DNA of 53,416 nt from Bacteroidaceae bacterium. Lineage in GTDB: Bacteria; Bacteroidota; Bacteroidia; Bacteroidales; Bacteroidaceae. Both the position numbers and the translations under genes were made by a program. Where the stretch lies: NCBI GenBank assembly GCA_017483665.1, contig JAFUVM010000035.1, positions 1 to 53,416 on the forward strand. The letters run 5' to 3'. The notes under the pieces were generated by a model. It was not told the origin of the DNA. It searched no databases and saw only the letters and a list, made by a program, of their open reading frames with translations. Positions 18,602 to 26,677 of the stretch are shown here, in pieces (the first letter of the stretch is position 1; every line of letters begins with the position of its first letter).

Positions 18602-19702
18602 ATGCAAATGGGCTTACTCTTCAGCGTGCTGCCGCTTCTGGCGTGCACGTTTTGGTTCGTCCGCCTGAGTCTCAGGTACGGGCGCAACGATGCCGCGCAG
18701 CGGATGCTGACGCTTTTCTTCGGCATCTGCACCGTGCTGTACTCCTGCCATGCCCTGTTATATAATGTATATGCTGCGGAGGGATTGCCGCGCCCGCTCG
18801 AGGCAGTCTGGGCGGCATGCTCCCTGTCGGTATACCCCGTCTACTACCTCTACATCTGCCGCCTCACGGCCCGTCCGCTCCGGCCCCAAGCCGCCTGGCT
18901 CATCCTGGCCCCGGGGCTGCTGGTCGCACTGGCTATCCTGGTCGCTCCGGGCAAGGGGACGGACACGGTGCGTGCCGTGCTCAACTGCATACAGGTGCTC
19001 TGCGTGGCCGGCTTCGGCTACCGGCGGCTGATGGCATTCGACCGCGAGCTGCAGGAGTTCTATGCCGAGACGGAAGGCAAGAGCGTGCGCACCGTGCGCT
19101 GGCTGCTCGTGGCCATCCTGCTGACGTCGGTCAACACCGTCATGCTCAACCTGCTGGGGCGCGAGCAGGTCATCCACAGCGACTGGCTCATCCTGGCAGC
19201 CCTCGACCCTATCGCCATCCTGCTCTTCGTGCTGGGACACGTGGGCTACACCCGCACGTTCCACGCCGAACAATACATATCCGACAACAAACCAGAGACC
19301 GACGACATGCCATCCTCCCCTACCCCCAACGAACAAGCCAACGCCCTGGGCTTGCGCATAGAGCAACTCATGGTGAAGGAAGCCTACTACCTGCACCCGA
19401 ACATCACCATCTCCGACGTGGCACGCGAGGTGGGGTCCTGCCGCACATACGTCTCGAACTACATCAATCAGCAGCTTGGCTGTTCGTTCTCCGACTACGT
19501 GAACCAGCTCCGTATCTCGCACGCCAAGATGCTCATCATGCAGCACGACAGGCACGGCTCCTCCGGCAAGCTCTCGACGATAGCTACCGACGCGGGCTTC
19601 TCGGGCGAACAGTCCTTCTACCGCAACTTCCGCAAGTTCACCGGCATGACGCCCGCCGCATGGCTCGAGACGAACCGCGAAACGAGGCGCCAACCGAAGT
19701 GA
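18602..19702 (+). CDS. Membrane-anchored AraC-type transcriptional regulator
   Basis: The 366-residue protein has an N-terminal membrane domain of about six or seven hydrophobic segments (LLFSVLPLLACTFWFV; WLILAPGLLVALAILV; WLLVAILLTSVNTVML; PIAILLFVLGHVGY). The C-terminal AraC HTH domain spans about 255-360: ITISDVAREVGSCRTYVSNYI for the first HTH, LSTIATDAGFSGEQSFYRNF for the second, and the FTGMTPAAW signature. Bacteroidales encode many such integral-membrane AraC-type proteins. The signal is unknown. It is divergent from the BspA-like gene, which makes that gene a plausible target. An alternative start is Met3 at 18608. The stop lies 17 nt before a 22-nt repeat array. Confidence 0.88.
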   Translation: MQMGLLFSVLPLLACTFWFVRLSLRYGRNDAAQRMLTLFFGICTVLYSCHALLYNVYAAEGLPRPLEAVWAACSLSVYPVYYLYICRLTARPLRPQAAWLILAPGLLVALAILVAPGKGTDTVRAVLNCIQVLCVAGFGYRRLMAFDRELQEFYAETEGKSVRTVRWLLVAILLTSVNTVMLNLLGREQVIHSDWLILAALDPIAILLFVLGHVGYTRTFHAEQYISDNKPETDDMPSSPTPNEQANALGLRIEQLMVKEAYYLHPNITISDVAREVGSCRTYVSNYINQQLGCSFSDYVNQLRISHAKMLIMQHDRHGSSGKLSTIATDAGFSGEQSFYRNFRKFTGMTPAAWLETNRETRRQPK

Positions 19703-19718
19703 CACACCCCGCCTCCCG

Positions 19719-19894
19719 GAAGAGCGTGGCGCTTATTTCGGAAGAGCGTGGCGCTTATTTCGGAAGCACGAGGCGCTTATTTTGGAAGCACGAGGCGCTT
19801 ATTTCGGAAGCACGAGGCGCTTATTTCGGAAGCGCAGGGCGCTTATTTCGGAAGCGCGTGCCGTGTCGGGTGGAAGCGCGTGCCGTGTTGATGA
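19719..19894. repeat. 22-nt tandem array, eight units (13+9 structure), locus 1
   Basis: Eight consecutive units of exactly 22 nt start at 19719, 19741, 19763 and so on to 19873. Each unit begins gaag. The first six combine a 9-nt part (agcgtggcg, cacgaggcg or cgcagggcg) with cttatttcg or cttattttg. The last two carry cgcgtgccg followed by tgtcgggtg or tgttgatg. It lies 3' of the membrane AraC-type gene. Related arrays are at 29253, 33853 and 39391. Confidence 0.9.
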
Positions 19895-19921
19895 CCGGGG
19901 AACGGTCATCCACTCGCCGCC

Positions 19922-20040
19922 CTGTCGGATTTGCAATCCGACAGCAGGGAATATAAGCATTTGAAATGCGATAAAATGACTTTCGGGATTGCAAATCCCT
20001 ATATTCCCCACGTGCGGATTGCAAATCCGCACGAACGGGT
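19922..20040. repeat. Cluster of nested palindromes with a GATTGCAAATC core
   Basis: Hairpin 1 is CTGTCGGATT / AATCCGACAG (19922-19944). Hairpin 2 is GGGATT / AATCCC (19985-19999), inside a wider pair GGGAATATA (19947-19955) and TATATTCCC (20000-20008). Hairpin 3 is GTGCGGATT / AATCCGCAC (20012-20032), followed by GAACGGG. They resemble REP-type extragenic palindromes. The third is the element that interrupts the transposase at 13174. Confidence 0.75.
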
Positions 20041-20131
20041 GTCGGTAACCGCGAAATGCCCTTTGCACGCATCCTCAACGGCGAAACGTAAATAATTGCC
20101 GCTTTTGTTTGGCTATATCCCCAAATTATCG

Positions 20132-20139
20132 TAACTTTG
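20132..20139 (+). promoter_or_regulatory. -7 element TAACTTTG for the small membrane-protein pair
   Basis: TAACTTTG matches the consensus. It rules out a TTG start at 20137 and makes the ATG at 20149 almost leaderless, so the ATG at 20170 is preferred. Confidence 0.65.
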
Positions 20140-20169
20140 CGACAGACAATGAAGCCAATAACAACGAAA

Positions 20170-20445
20170 ATGACAACCAGACGCGAAAGGTCGAAGCCAC
20201 AAAAGACGCTGGAAGAGAAGCTGTCAGACAAGAGCGGAGGACAAGACCCGAAGGTTAACCTGCGGAAAGAGAAACTCGCTAACTATCTGATTGACGTATC
20301 GAAGTACGTCCTTACGGGTGTTGTCATTACGTCGCTATTCAACGATGTCACGGACAAAACTGTCATCTACCTTATCGGGCTGAGCATTGTTTGTCTGACA
20401 TTATGGTCTGGAATTATATTAACTAATAAAAGAAAGGGCAGTTAA
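20170..20445 (+). CDS. Small membrane protein (DUF6722-like)
   Basis: The product is about 91 residues from Met at 20170; an ATG at 20149 is possible. It has a very basic N-terminus (TTRRERSKPQKTLEEKLSDK), then LRKEKLANYLIDVSKYVLTGVVITSLF and a second hydrophobic segment, VIYLIGLSIVCLTLWSGIIL. This gives a two-helix membrane protein with a positive cytoplasmic tail. The arrangement resembles Bacteroidales proteins I know as DUF6722; that match is from memory. Function unknown. A 36-codon membrane peptide gene follows after one base. Confidence 0.6.
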   Translation: MTTRRERSKPQKTLEEKLSDKSGGQDPKVNLRKEKLANYLIDVSKYVLTGVVITSLFNDVTDKTVIYLIGLSIVCLTLWSGIILTNKRKGS

Positions 20446-20446
20446 T

Positions 20447-20557
20447 ATGGGAATGTATTTAGTTGGACTCTTTGTTGGTCTGCCGTGCTTGGTGTTCCTT
20501 ATCTTCTGCTACACCCCAAAGGGAAAGAAGTGGAGAGAAGCGAACGGATTGCTTTAG
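20447..20557 (+). CDS. 36-residue single-helix membrane peptide
   Basis: A short frame begins one base after the stop of the preceding small membrane-protein gene: MGMYLVGLFVGLPCLVFLIF, then CYTPKGKKWREANGLL. One transmembrane helix is followed by a basic tail, which would remain in the cytoplasm. Tight coupling and plausible codon use suggest a real partner of the upstream gene. There is no family assignment. A hairpin follows 14 nt downstream. Confidence 0.5.
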   Translation: MGMYLVGLFVGLPCLVFLIFCYTPKGKKWREANGLL

Positions 20558-20571
20558 CAGGGCTCTAAGAC

Positions 20572-20608
20572 AACGCACCCCGAGGCTCGGATGGCTTCGG
20601 GGTGCGTT
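20572..20608. terminator. Bidirectional hairpin between convergent genes
   Basis: A perfect 12-bp stem AACGCACCCCGA / TCGGGGTGCGTT encloses a 13-nt loop. It lies between the membrane peptide gene (+) and sufS (-), with no clear T-tract on either side. Confidence 0.6.
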
Positions 20609-20624
20609 GCGCTTGGGCGGATGG

Positions 20625-21914
20625 CTAAAACATCTGACTGACGCGGCGGATGCCTGCGACCAGGGCATCGACGTCGTCCCTTGTGTTGTAGAGGGCGAAG
20701 CTGGCACGGCAAGTGCCTTCGATGCCAAGGCGATGCATCAGGGGCTCGGCACAATGATGCCCGGTGCGGACGGCGATGCCGAGGCGGTCGAGCAGCGTAC
20801 CCATGTCGAGATGGTGGATATTGCCGACTTGGAAAGAAATGACCGCATCGTGCTGTTCCACATCCCTCGGGCCGAAGATGTGCATGCCCTCCACTTCGTT
20901 CAGGCGCTGCATGGCGTAGGCCGTCAGGTCGCGCTCGTGGGCTTCGATGGCATCGAAACCAAGGGTTGAGACATAGTCCAGCGCTCGGGCCAGACCGGTG
21001 GAGGCCACGTAGTCGGGCGTTCCGGCCTCGAACTTATAGGGAAGGTCGTTGAAGGTTGTGCGCTCGAAGCTGACCGTCTTTATCATCTCGCCGCCTCCCA
21101 TGTAGGGCGGAAGGCGGTCCAGCCACTGCTCCTTGCCGTAGAGCACGCCGATACCCGTCGGGCCATATATCTTGTGACCGCTGAAGGCGAAGAAATCGCA
21201 GCCGAGCTCCTGCACGTCGACCTTCATGTGGGGTGTGCTCTGTGCGCCGTCGATGAGGACCGGCACGCCGTGCTCGTGGGCGATGCGGACGATGTCGCGG
21301 ACGGGATTGACCGTGCCCAGCACGTTGCTGACGTGCGTCAGGCTGACAATTCGGGTGCGGTCGTTGAAGAGCTTCTCGTACTCGTCCATGCGGAGAAGGC
21401 CGTCGTCGGTGATGGGCACGACACGGAGCCGGATGCCCAGCCTCTGCTGCACGAGCTGCCACGAGACGATGTTGCTGTGGTGCTCCATCTCGCTGATAAT
21501 GACCTCGTCGCCTTCCTTCATGCAGGCCTGGCTGAAGCACGACGCCACGAGGTTGATGCTCTCCGTGGTGCCGCGGGTGAAGACGATCTCCGACGTGCTG
21601 CGGGCTCCGAGGAAACGGCGCACGGTCTCGCGGGACGCTTCGTGCAGCTCGGTGGCCTGCTGCGAGAGGAAGTGTACACCGCGGTGCACGTTGGCATTCA
21701 CGTTGTAGTACTCGTCCGTCATGGCCTCGACGACGCTCCGGGGCTTCTGCGTCGTGGCGGCATTGTCGAGATAGACCAGCGGGTACTTGCCGTATATCTT
21801 CCGCCCCAGGATGGGGAACAGACCCTCACTAACCATCGGACCCTCCCCCTGCCCCTCCCTTGTAGGGAGGGGAGAAGTTACCTTATTTGACTGAATATCT
21901 TTGTTCTTTTCCAT
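20625..21914 (-). CDS. sufS: Cysteine desulfurase SufS (group II)
   Basis: PLP enzyme that removes sulfur from cysteine and supplies it to the SUF Fe-S cluster scaffold. PLP-binding Lys248 lies in FSGHKIYGPTG, the catalytic persulfide Cys388 in RTGHHCAEP. YLDNAATTQKP and EMEHHSNIVSW are family motifs. The enzyme body begins near residue 31 (GLFPILGRKIYGK). The preceding stretch (SPLPTREGQGEGP) is encoded by a G/C-run palindrome and is not part of the family. An alternative start at Met27 (21836) would leave that palindrome untranslated, with its GGAGGG close to the ATG. It is the last gene of sufBCDS; no sufE/sufU homolog lies beside it. Confidence 0.95.
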   Translation of the reverse strand: MEKNKDIQSNKVTSPLPTREGQGEGPMVSEGLFPILGRKIYGKYPLVYLDNAATTQKPRSVVEAMTDEYYNVNANVHRGVHFLSQQATELHEASRETVRRFLGARSTSEIVFTRGTTESINLVASCFSQACMKEGDEVIISEMEHHSNIVSWQLVQQRLGIRLRVVPITDDGLLRMDEYEKLFNDRTRIVSLTHVSNVLGTVNPVRDIVRIAHEHGVPVLIDGAQSTPHMKVDVQELGCDFFAFSGHKIYGPTGIGVLYGKEQWLDRLPPYMGGGEMIKTVSFERTTFNDLPYKFEAGTPDYVASTGLARALDYVSTLGFDAIEAHERDLTAYAMQRLNEVEGMHIFGPRDVEQHDAVISFQVGNIHHLDMGTLLDRLGIAVRTGHHCAEPLMHRLGIEGTCRASFALYNTRDDVDALVAGIRRVSQMF

Positions 21915-21966
21915 CTTCTATTACTATTTTCTCCCCTCCCTACAAGGGAGGGGTTGGGGGTGGGTC
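21837..21966. repeat. Inverted pair of G/C-run palindromes around the sufS start
   Basis: Copy A (about 21837-21876) reads ctgcccctcccttgtaggga... on the plus strand. Copy B (about 21929-21966) is nearly its reverse complement (ctacaagggaggggttgg...). Each copy is itself a palindrome (CCCTCCCT / AGGGAGGG). Together they flank the annotated N-terminus of SufS, and copy B touches the sufD stop codon. Confidence 0.85.
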
Positions 21967-23183
21967 TATCCGCACAGCTTGCACCCCTCGCACTTGCTGA
22001 GTTCGCCCCGGAGCCGCTTGTCCACCAGCACATGCAGGCGGTCGCGGAGGGATTCGAGGGGAATGGTCTCGATGACCTCGGTGATGAACGCGGCCTTGAG
22101 CAGCAGGCGGGCCTCCCGCTCGTCGATGCCCCTCTGGCGCATATAGAAGAGGGCCGACTCGTCCATCTGCCCGACGGTGCTGCCGTGACTGCACCGCACG
22201 TCGTCGGCATATATCTCGAGCATCGGCTGTGTGTACATGCGTGCCGAGCGTGTGGCAAGCAGGTTGGCGTTCGTCTCGTTGCTCGACGTCTTCTGTGCCC
22301 CCTCGCGCACCAGCACCCTGCCGGCAAAGGCTCCGACGGCACTGTCGTCGAGGACGTACTTGTAGAGCTCGCTGCTTTGGCAACCGGGCACGGCGTGGTC
22401 GATGAGCGTATTGTTGTCCACGTGCTGCATCTTGTCGGCGATGACACAGCCGCCCAGCGTCACTTCGCTCCCCTCGCCCTGCAGCAGGACGTCGAGGCGG
22501 TTGCGTGTGTGGCCGTTGAAGAGCGTCAAAGAGGTGTGATGCAAGCTGCTGTCGCGTCCCTGCCGCACGAAGACGCTGTTGTAGCGGGTGCAGAGCAGGT
22601 GCGTCTCCTCGATGTCGTAGAGGCTGAGGTGCGAGCCGTTGCCCATCACGACCTCCACGACCTGGTTCGTCAGGAAGCGGCTCTGCGAGGCAGCACGGTC
22701 GGTGATGATGATGTCGGCCTCGGAGAGTTCGTCCATCACGACGAGGATGCGGCGGCAGACCATCGTGTCCTGTTCGCCCTTGAGGATGTTGCTTATCTGT
22801 ATCGGATGCTCCACCTTGACGCCCCGCGGCACGTGCACGACCAGCGTATCGACGCTGAGCATCGTGCTTAGGGCAACGATGCTGTCGGTCGCATCCGCTA
22901 CATTATTATATAATACGCGCACGCGCGGGTCGGCCTCCGCAAGGCGGAAGCAGTAGGGCGGAAGCTTTCCGCCGAGCGGTGCGAGCGCGATGCCGTAGTT
23001 GGGCGAGAAGTCGGCTTCGACCTTCGCATAGCGGTAGCGCTCTACTTTCGGCGAGGGGAAGCCCTGCTCGGAGAACGTCCGCAGGGCAGCCTCGCGGCAG
23101 GCATTCATCTCGCTGCAGCTGCGGGAGGCAAGCACGTCGCGCACTTCGCCGTAGAAATCTATGTGTTGCTTTGTTGCTTCCAT
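21966..23183 (-). CDS. sufD: Fe-S assembly scaffold protein SufD
   Basis: Member of the SufB/SufD family, 405 residues, cytoplasmic. It forms the SufBC2D complex that builds and transfers Fe-S clusters. The right-handed beta-helix core includes VHVPRGVKVEHPIQISNIL, GCVIADKMQHVDNNTLIDHA and ADDVRCSHGSTVGQMDESALFYM. That last block holds the conserved His of SufD, with RGI...EARLLLKAAFITEVI behind it. The C-terminus CEGCKLCG has three cysteines, as in other Bacteroidales SufD (recalled, not checked). It is third in the operon, and a GGGATTA repeat separates it from sufC. Confidence 0.95.
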   Translation of the reverse strand: MEATKQHIDFYGEVRDVLASRSCSEMNACREAALRTFSEQGFPSPKVERYRYAKVEADFSPNYGIALAPLGGKLPPYCFRLAEADPRVRVLYNNVADATDSIVALSTMLSVDTLVVHVPRGVKVEHPIQISNILKGEQDTMVCRRILVVMDELSEADIIITDRAASQSRFLTNQVVEVVMGNGSHLSLYDIEETHLLCTRYNSVFVRQGRDSSLHHTSLTLFNGHTRNRLDVLLQGEGSEVTLGGCVIADKMQHVDNNTLIDHAVPGCQSSELYKYVLDDSAVGAFAGRVLVREGAQKTSSNETNANLLATRSARMYTQPMLEIYADDVRCSHGSTVGQMDESALFYMRQRGIDEREARLLLKAAFITEVIETIPLESLRDRLHVLVDKRLRGELSKCEGCKLCG

Positions 23184-23211
23184 TGCTTCTCGTCTCTTCC
23201 CTGTCTTTCTT

Positions 23212-23300
23212 TTTCGTTATAACGTTATAACGTCATTTCGTCATAACGAAAGATTCCCTATTCCCTAATCTCTAATCCCTAATCCCTAATCCTTAATCCC
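23212..23300. repeat. CGTTATAACG inverted array plus CCCTAAT 7-nt array between sufD and sufC
   Basis: First, TTTCGTTATAACG and CGTCATAACGAAA form an inverted pair (about 23212-23252). Then cccta-type units of 7 nt follow (ccctatt, ccctaat, ctctaat, ccctaat, ccctaat, ccttaat; about 23256-23297). The sufC stop codon and its last residues (GIKD) fall inside the second array. Confidence 0.85.
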
Positions 23301-24038
23301 TTTTATTATCCAGTCGAAGCCTCGGCTTTCTATCTCTGCGGCAAGCTCGGGGCCGCCGGTCCGAACGATGCGACCGTCGATGAGGACGTGCACGACGTCC
23401 GGCTTCAAGTAGTCGAGCAGGCGCTGGTAATGGGTGATGACGATGGCACTCGTCTCTGCTGTGCGCAGTTTGTTGAAGCCTTCGGCCACAATGCGCAGGG
23501 CGTCCACGTCGAGACCGCTGTCCGTCTCGTCGAGTATGGCAAGCTTCGGTTCGAGCATCGCCATCTGGAAGATTTCGTTGCGCTTCTTCTCTCCGCCCGA
23601 GAAGCCCTCGTTCACGCTTCGGCTCGCCAGCTTGCTGTCCAGCTCCACGATGGCGCGTTTCTCCCTCATGAGCTTGAGGAAGTCGCCGGCCGGCATGGGG
23701 TCGAGGCCCTGATACTTGCGCTTGGCGTTGAGAGCGGCACGCATGAAGTTGACCATCGACACGCCGGGAATCTCGATGGGTTGCTGGAAACTGAGGAAGA
23801 TGCCTTCGTGGGCACGCTCTTCGGGCTTGAGGGCGAGCAGATCCTTGCCGTTCCATGTGATGCTGCCCTGCGTCACCTCGAAGGCCGGATGCCCGACGAT
23901 GACGTTGGAGAGCGTACTCTTTCCGGCCCCGTTGAGGCCCATCACTGCGTGTATCTCACCGTCGCGGACGGTCAGGTTCACGCCCTTCAGTATTTCTTTG
24001 CCGCCTGTGCTGGCATGCAGGTTCTTTACTTCTAACAC
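23286..24038 (-). CDS. sufC: Fe-S assembly ATPase SufC
   Basis: ABC-type ATPase of 250 residues that drives the SufBCD scaffold; cytoplasmic, not a transporter. Walker A is GLNGAGKST (34-42), the Q-loop is in FLSFQQP, the signature is FSGGEKKR (146-153), Walker B is LAILDETDSGLD with Glu171, and the H-loop is ITHYQRL with His203. The SufC-specific DSGLD in place of SALD is present. The last residues come from a short repeat array, which changes only the extreme C-terminus. It lies between sufB and sufD in the operon. Confidence 0.97.
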   Translation of the reverse strand: MLEVKNLHASTGGKEILKGVNLTVRDGEIHAVMGLNGAGKSTLSNVIVGHPAFEVTQGSITWNGKDLLALKPEERAHEGIFLSFQQPIEIPGVSMVNFMRAALNAKRKYQGLDPMPAGDFLKLMREKRAIVELDSKLASRSVNEGFSGGEKKRNEIFQMAMLEPKLAILDETDSGLDVDALRIVAEGFNKLRTAETSAIVITHYQRLLDYLKPDVVHVLIDGRIVRTGGPELAAEIESRGFDWIIKGIKD

Positions 24039-24041
24039 CTT

Positions 24042-24080
24042 TTCGATATTTCGTTATGTCGTTATGACGTTGTTTCGATG
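24042..24080. repeat. CGTTATGACG-type repeat between sufC and sufB
   Basis: cgatatttcgttatgtcgt and the following tatgacgttgtttcgatg contain the same cgttat/tgacg words as the sufD-sufC gap, partly palindromic (TTTCGTTATG...). Confidence 0.6.
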
Positions 24081-24099
24081 ATTCGCCGGGCAGGGCTGT

Positions 24100-25542
<1,443 letters not shown>

Positions 25543-25562
25543 GCTTCTGTTCTTAGTGGCTG

Positions 25563-25570
25563 CAAAGGTA
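25563..25570 (-). promoter_or_regulatory. sufBCDS: -7 element TACCTTTG for the suf operon
   Basis: Minus-strand TACCTTTG lies 20 nt before the sufB ATG. No obvious iron-regulatory palindrome was recognised next to it. Confidence 0.75.
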
Positions 25571-25788
25571 CGAAATTTAATTCACAATTCATAATTCGCA
25601 AAAGACAAATTCGCAGTTCGACACTTTTTACACGTTATTATAAATCATAAAGCCACGGACAGGACGGACTCTCCAAACGGGGATTTATATTTTTTACAAC
25701 GGATTAGACGGATTGGAGATTGAGTTTCATTTTGGCAATTCGTGGTAAGAACAGTCGGAAGAAATTTTGTATAGTTGGTAATTTGTCG

Positions 25789-25796
25789 TACCTTTG
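25789..25796 (+). promoter_or_regulatory. -7 element TACCTTTG for the radical SAM gene
   Basis: TACCTTTG lies 8 nt before the ATG at 25805, with TTGG near 25776 as a possible -33 element. The leader would be very short. Confidence 0.65.
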
Positions 25797-25804
25797 TAGG
25801 CGAT

Positions 25805-26581
25805 ATGAGTACAGTTATCTACGATTCCCCCGTGTTCGGGCCCGTGCACAGTCGCAGGCTCGGCGTGTCGCTCGGCATCAATCTGTTGCCTCGGGGCGGC
25901 AAGGTGTGCAGTTTCGACTGCATCTATTGCGAGTGCGGACTGAACAGTGAACGTCGCACGAAGAACCCTCTGCCCACTGCCGACGAGGTGGAGAGCCGTC
26001 TGCGCACGAAGCTGCAGGAGATGCGGCAGGAGGGACTGGTGCCCGACGTGCTGACCTTTGCCGGAAACGGTGAGCCGACGCTCCATCCCTGCTTCCCCGA
26101 AGTCGTCGACAGGGTGCGCCGCGTCAGGGACGAGCTCTGTCCGTCGGCCAAGATGAGCATCCTCTCGAACGCCACACAGATACGCCGTCCCGAGATACGC
26201 GAGGCGCTGTTGCACTTCGACAACAACATCCTGAAGCTCGACACCGTCTGTCCGGAGTATATCAACACCGTGGACCGTCCGCAGGGACACTACGACGTGG
26301 AGGAACAGATCCGATGCCTCGCGCTCTTCCAGGGGCAGTGCATCATTCAGACGATGCTCATGCGGGGCGAATACGAGGGCCGCGACCTCGACAACACCAC
26401 CGAGGCGTACGTCGGACCGTACCTCGAGGCGCTCCGGCGCATCAAACCGCGGGCGGTGATGCTCTACACGCTGGACCGCGAGACACCCGTCAGCGGACTG
26501 CTGAAAGCCGACCGCGACAGGATGCAGGACATCGCGGACCGCATACGGCAGCTCGGCATCGAAGTCAGCGTCAGCTACTGA
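25805..26581 (+). CDS. Radical SAM protein
   Basis: The 258-residue cytoplasmic protein begins MSTVIYDSPVFGPVHSRRLG. The [4Fe-4S] cluster motif is CSFDCIYCEC (C-x3-C-x2-C), and the SAM-binding GNGEPTLHP follows as in the GGE motif. The architecture is a compact radical SAM domain with no SPASM extension. The opening SRRLGVSLGINLLP resembles a widespread group of small radical SAM proteins of unknown substrate. The neighbouring suf operon, which supplies Fe-S clusters, may be coincidence. A later ORF start at 25775 would precede the promoter and is rejected. Confidence 0.88.
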   Translation: MSTVIYDSPVFGPVHSRRLGVSLGINLLPRGGKVCSFDCIYCECGLNSERRTKNPLPTADEVESRLRTKLQEMRQEGLVPDVLTFAGNGEPTLHPCFPEVVDRVRRVRDELCPSAKMSILSNATQIRRPEIREALLHFDNNILKLDTVCPEYINTVDRPQGHYDVEEQIRCLALFQGQCIIQTMLMRGEYEGRDLDNTTEAYVGPYLEALRRIKPRAVMLYTLDRETPVSGLLKADRDRMQDIADRIRQLGIEVSVSY

Positions 26582-26595
26582 ACGTCGAAGTTGAT

Positions 26596-26672
26596 TTAAC
26601 CACGAATTACACGAATTGCACGAATTGAGACTTTGATTTTTAACAACGAATTACACGAATTGCACGAATTGA
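26596..26672. repeat. CACGAATTA/CACGAATTG 9-nt repeats, two blocks, upstream of GH95
   Basis: Two copies of a block built from cgaattaca, cgaattgca and cgaattga lie at about 26596-26630 and 26641-26672. The second ends 6 nt before the GH95 start codon at 26678. Confidence 0.8.
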
Positions 26673-26677
26673 TATCT

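Noticed and set aside
19719-19894. CRISPR-like look of the 22-nt arrays
   Set aside because: The period is only 22 nt, the variable part is 9 nt and recurs between units, and no cas genes are present.
20137-20169. TTG start of the small membrane-protein gene
   Set aside because: The TTG is part of the TAACTTTG promoter, so it cannot be translated from that transcript.
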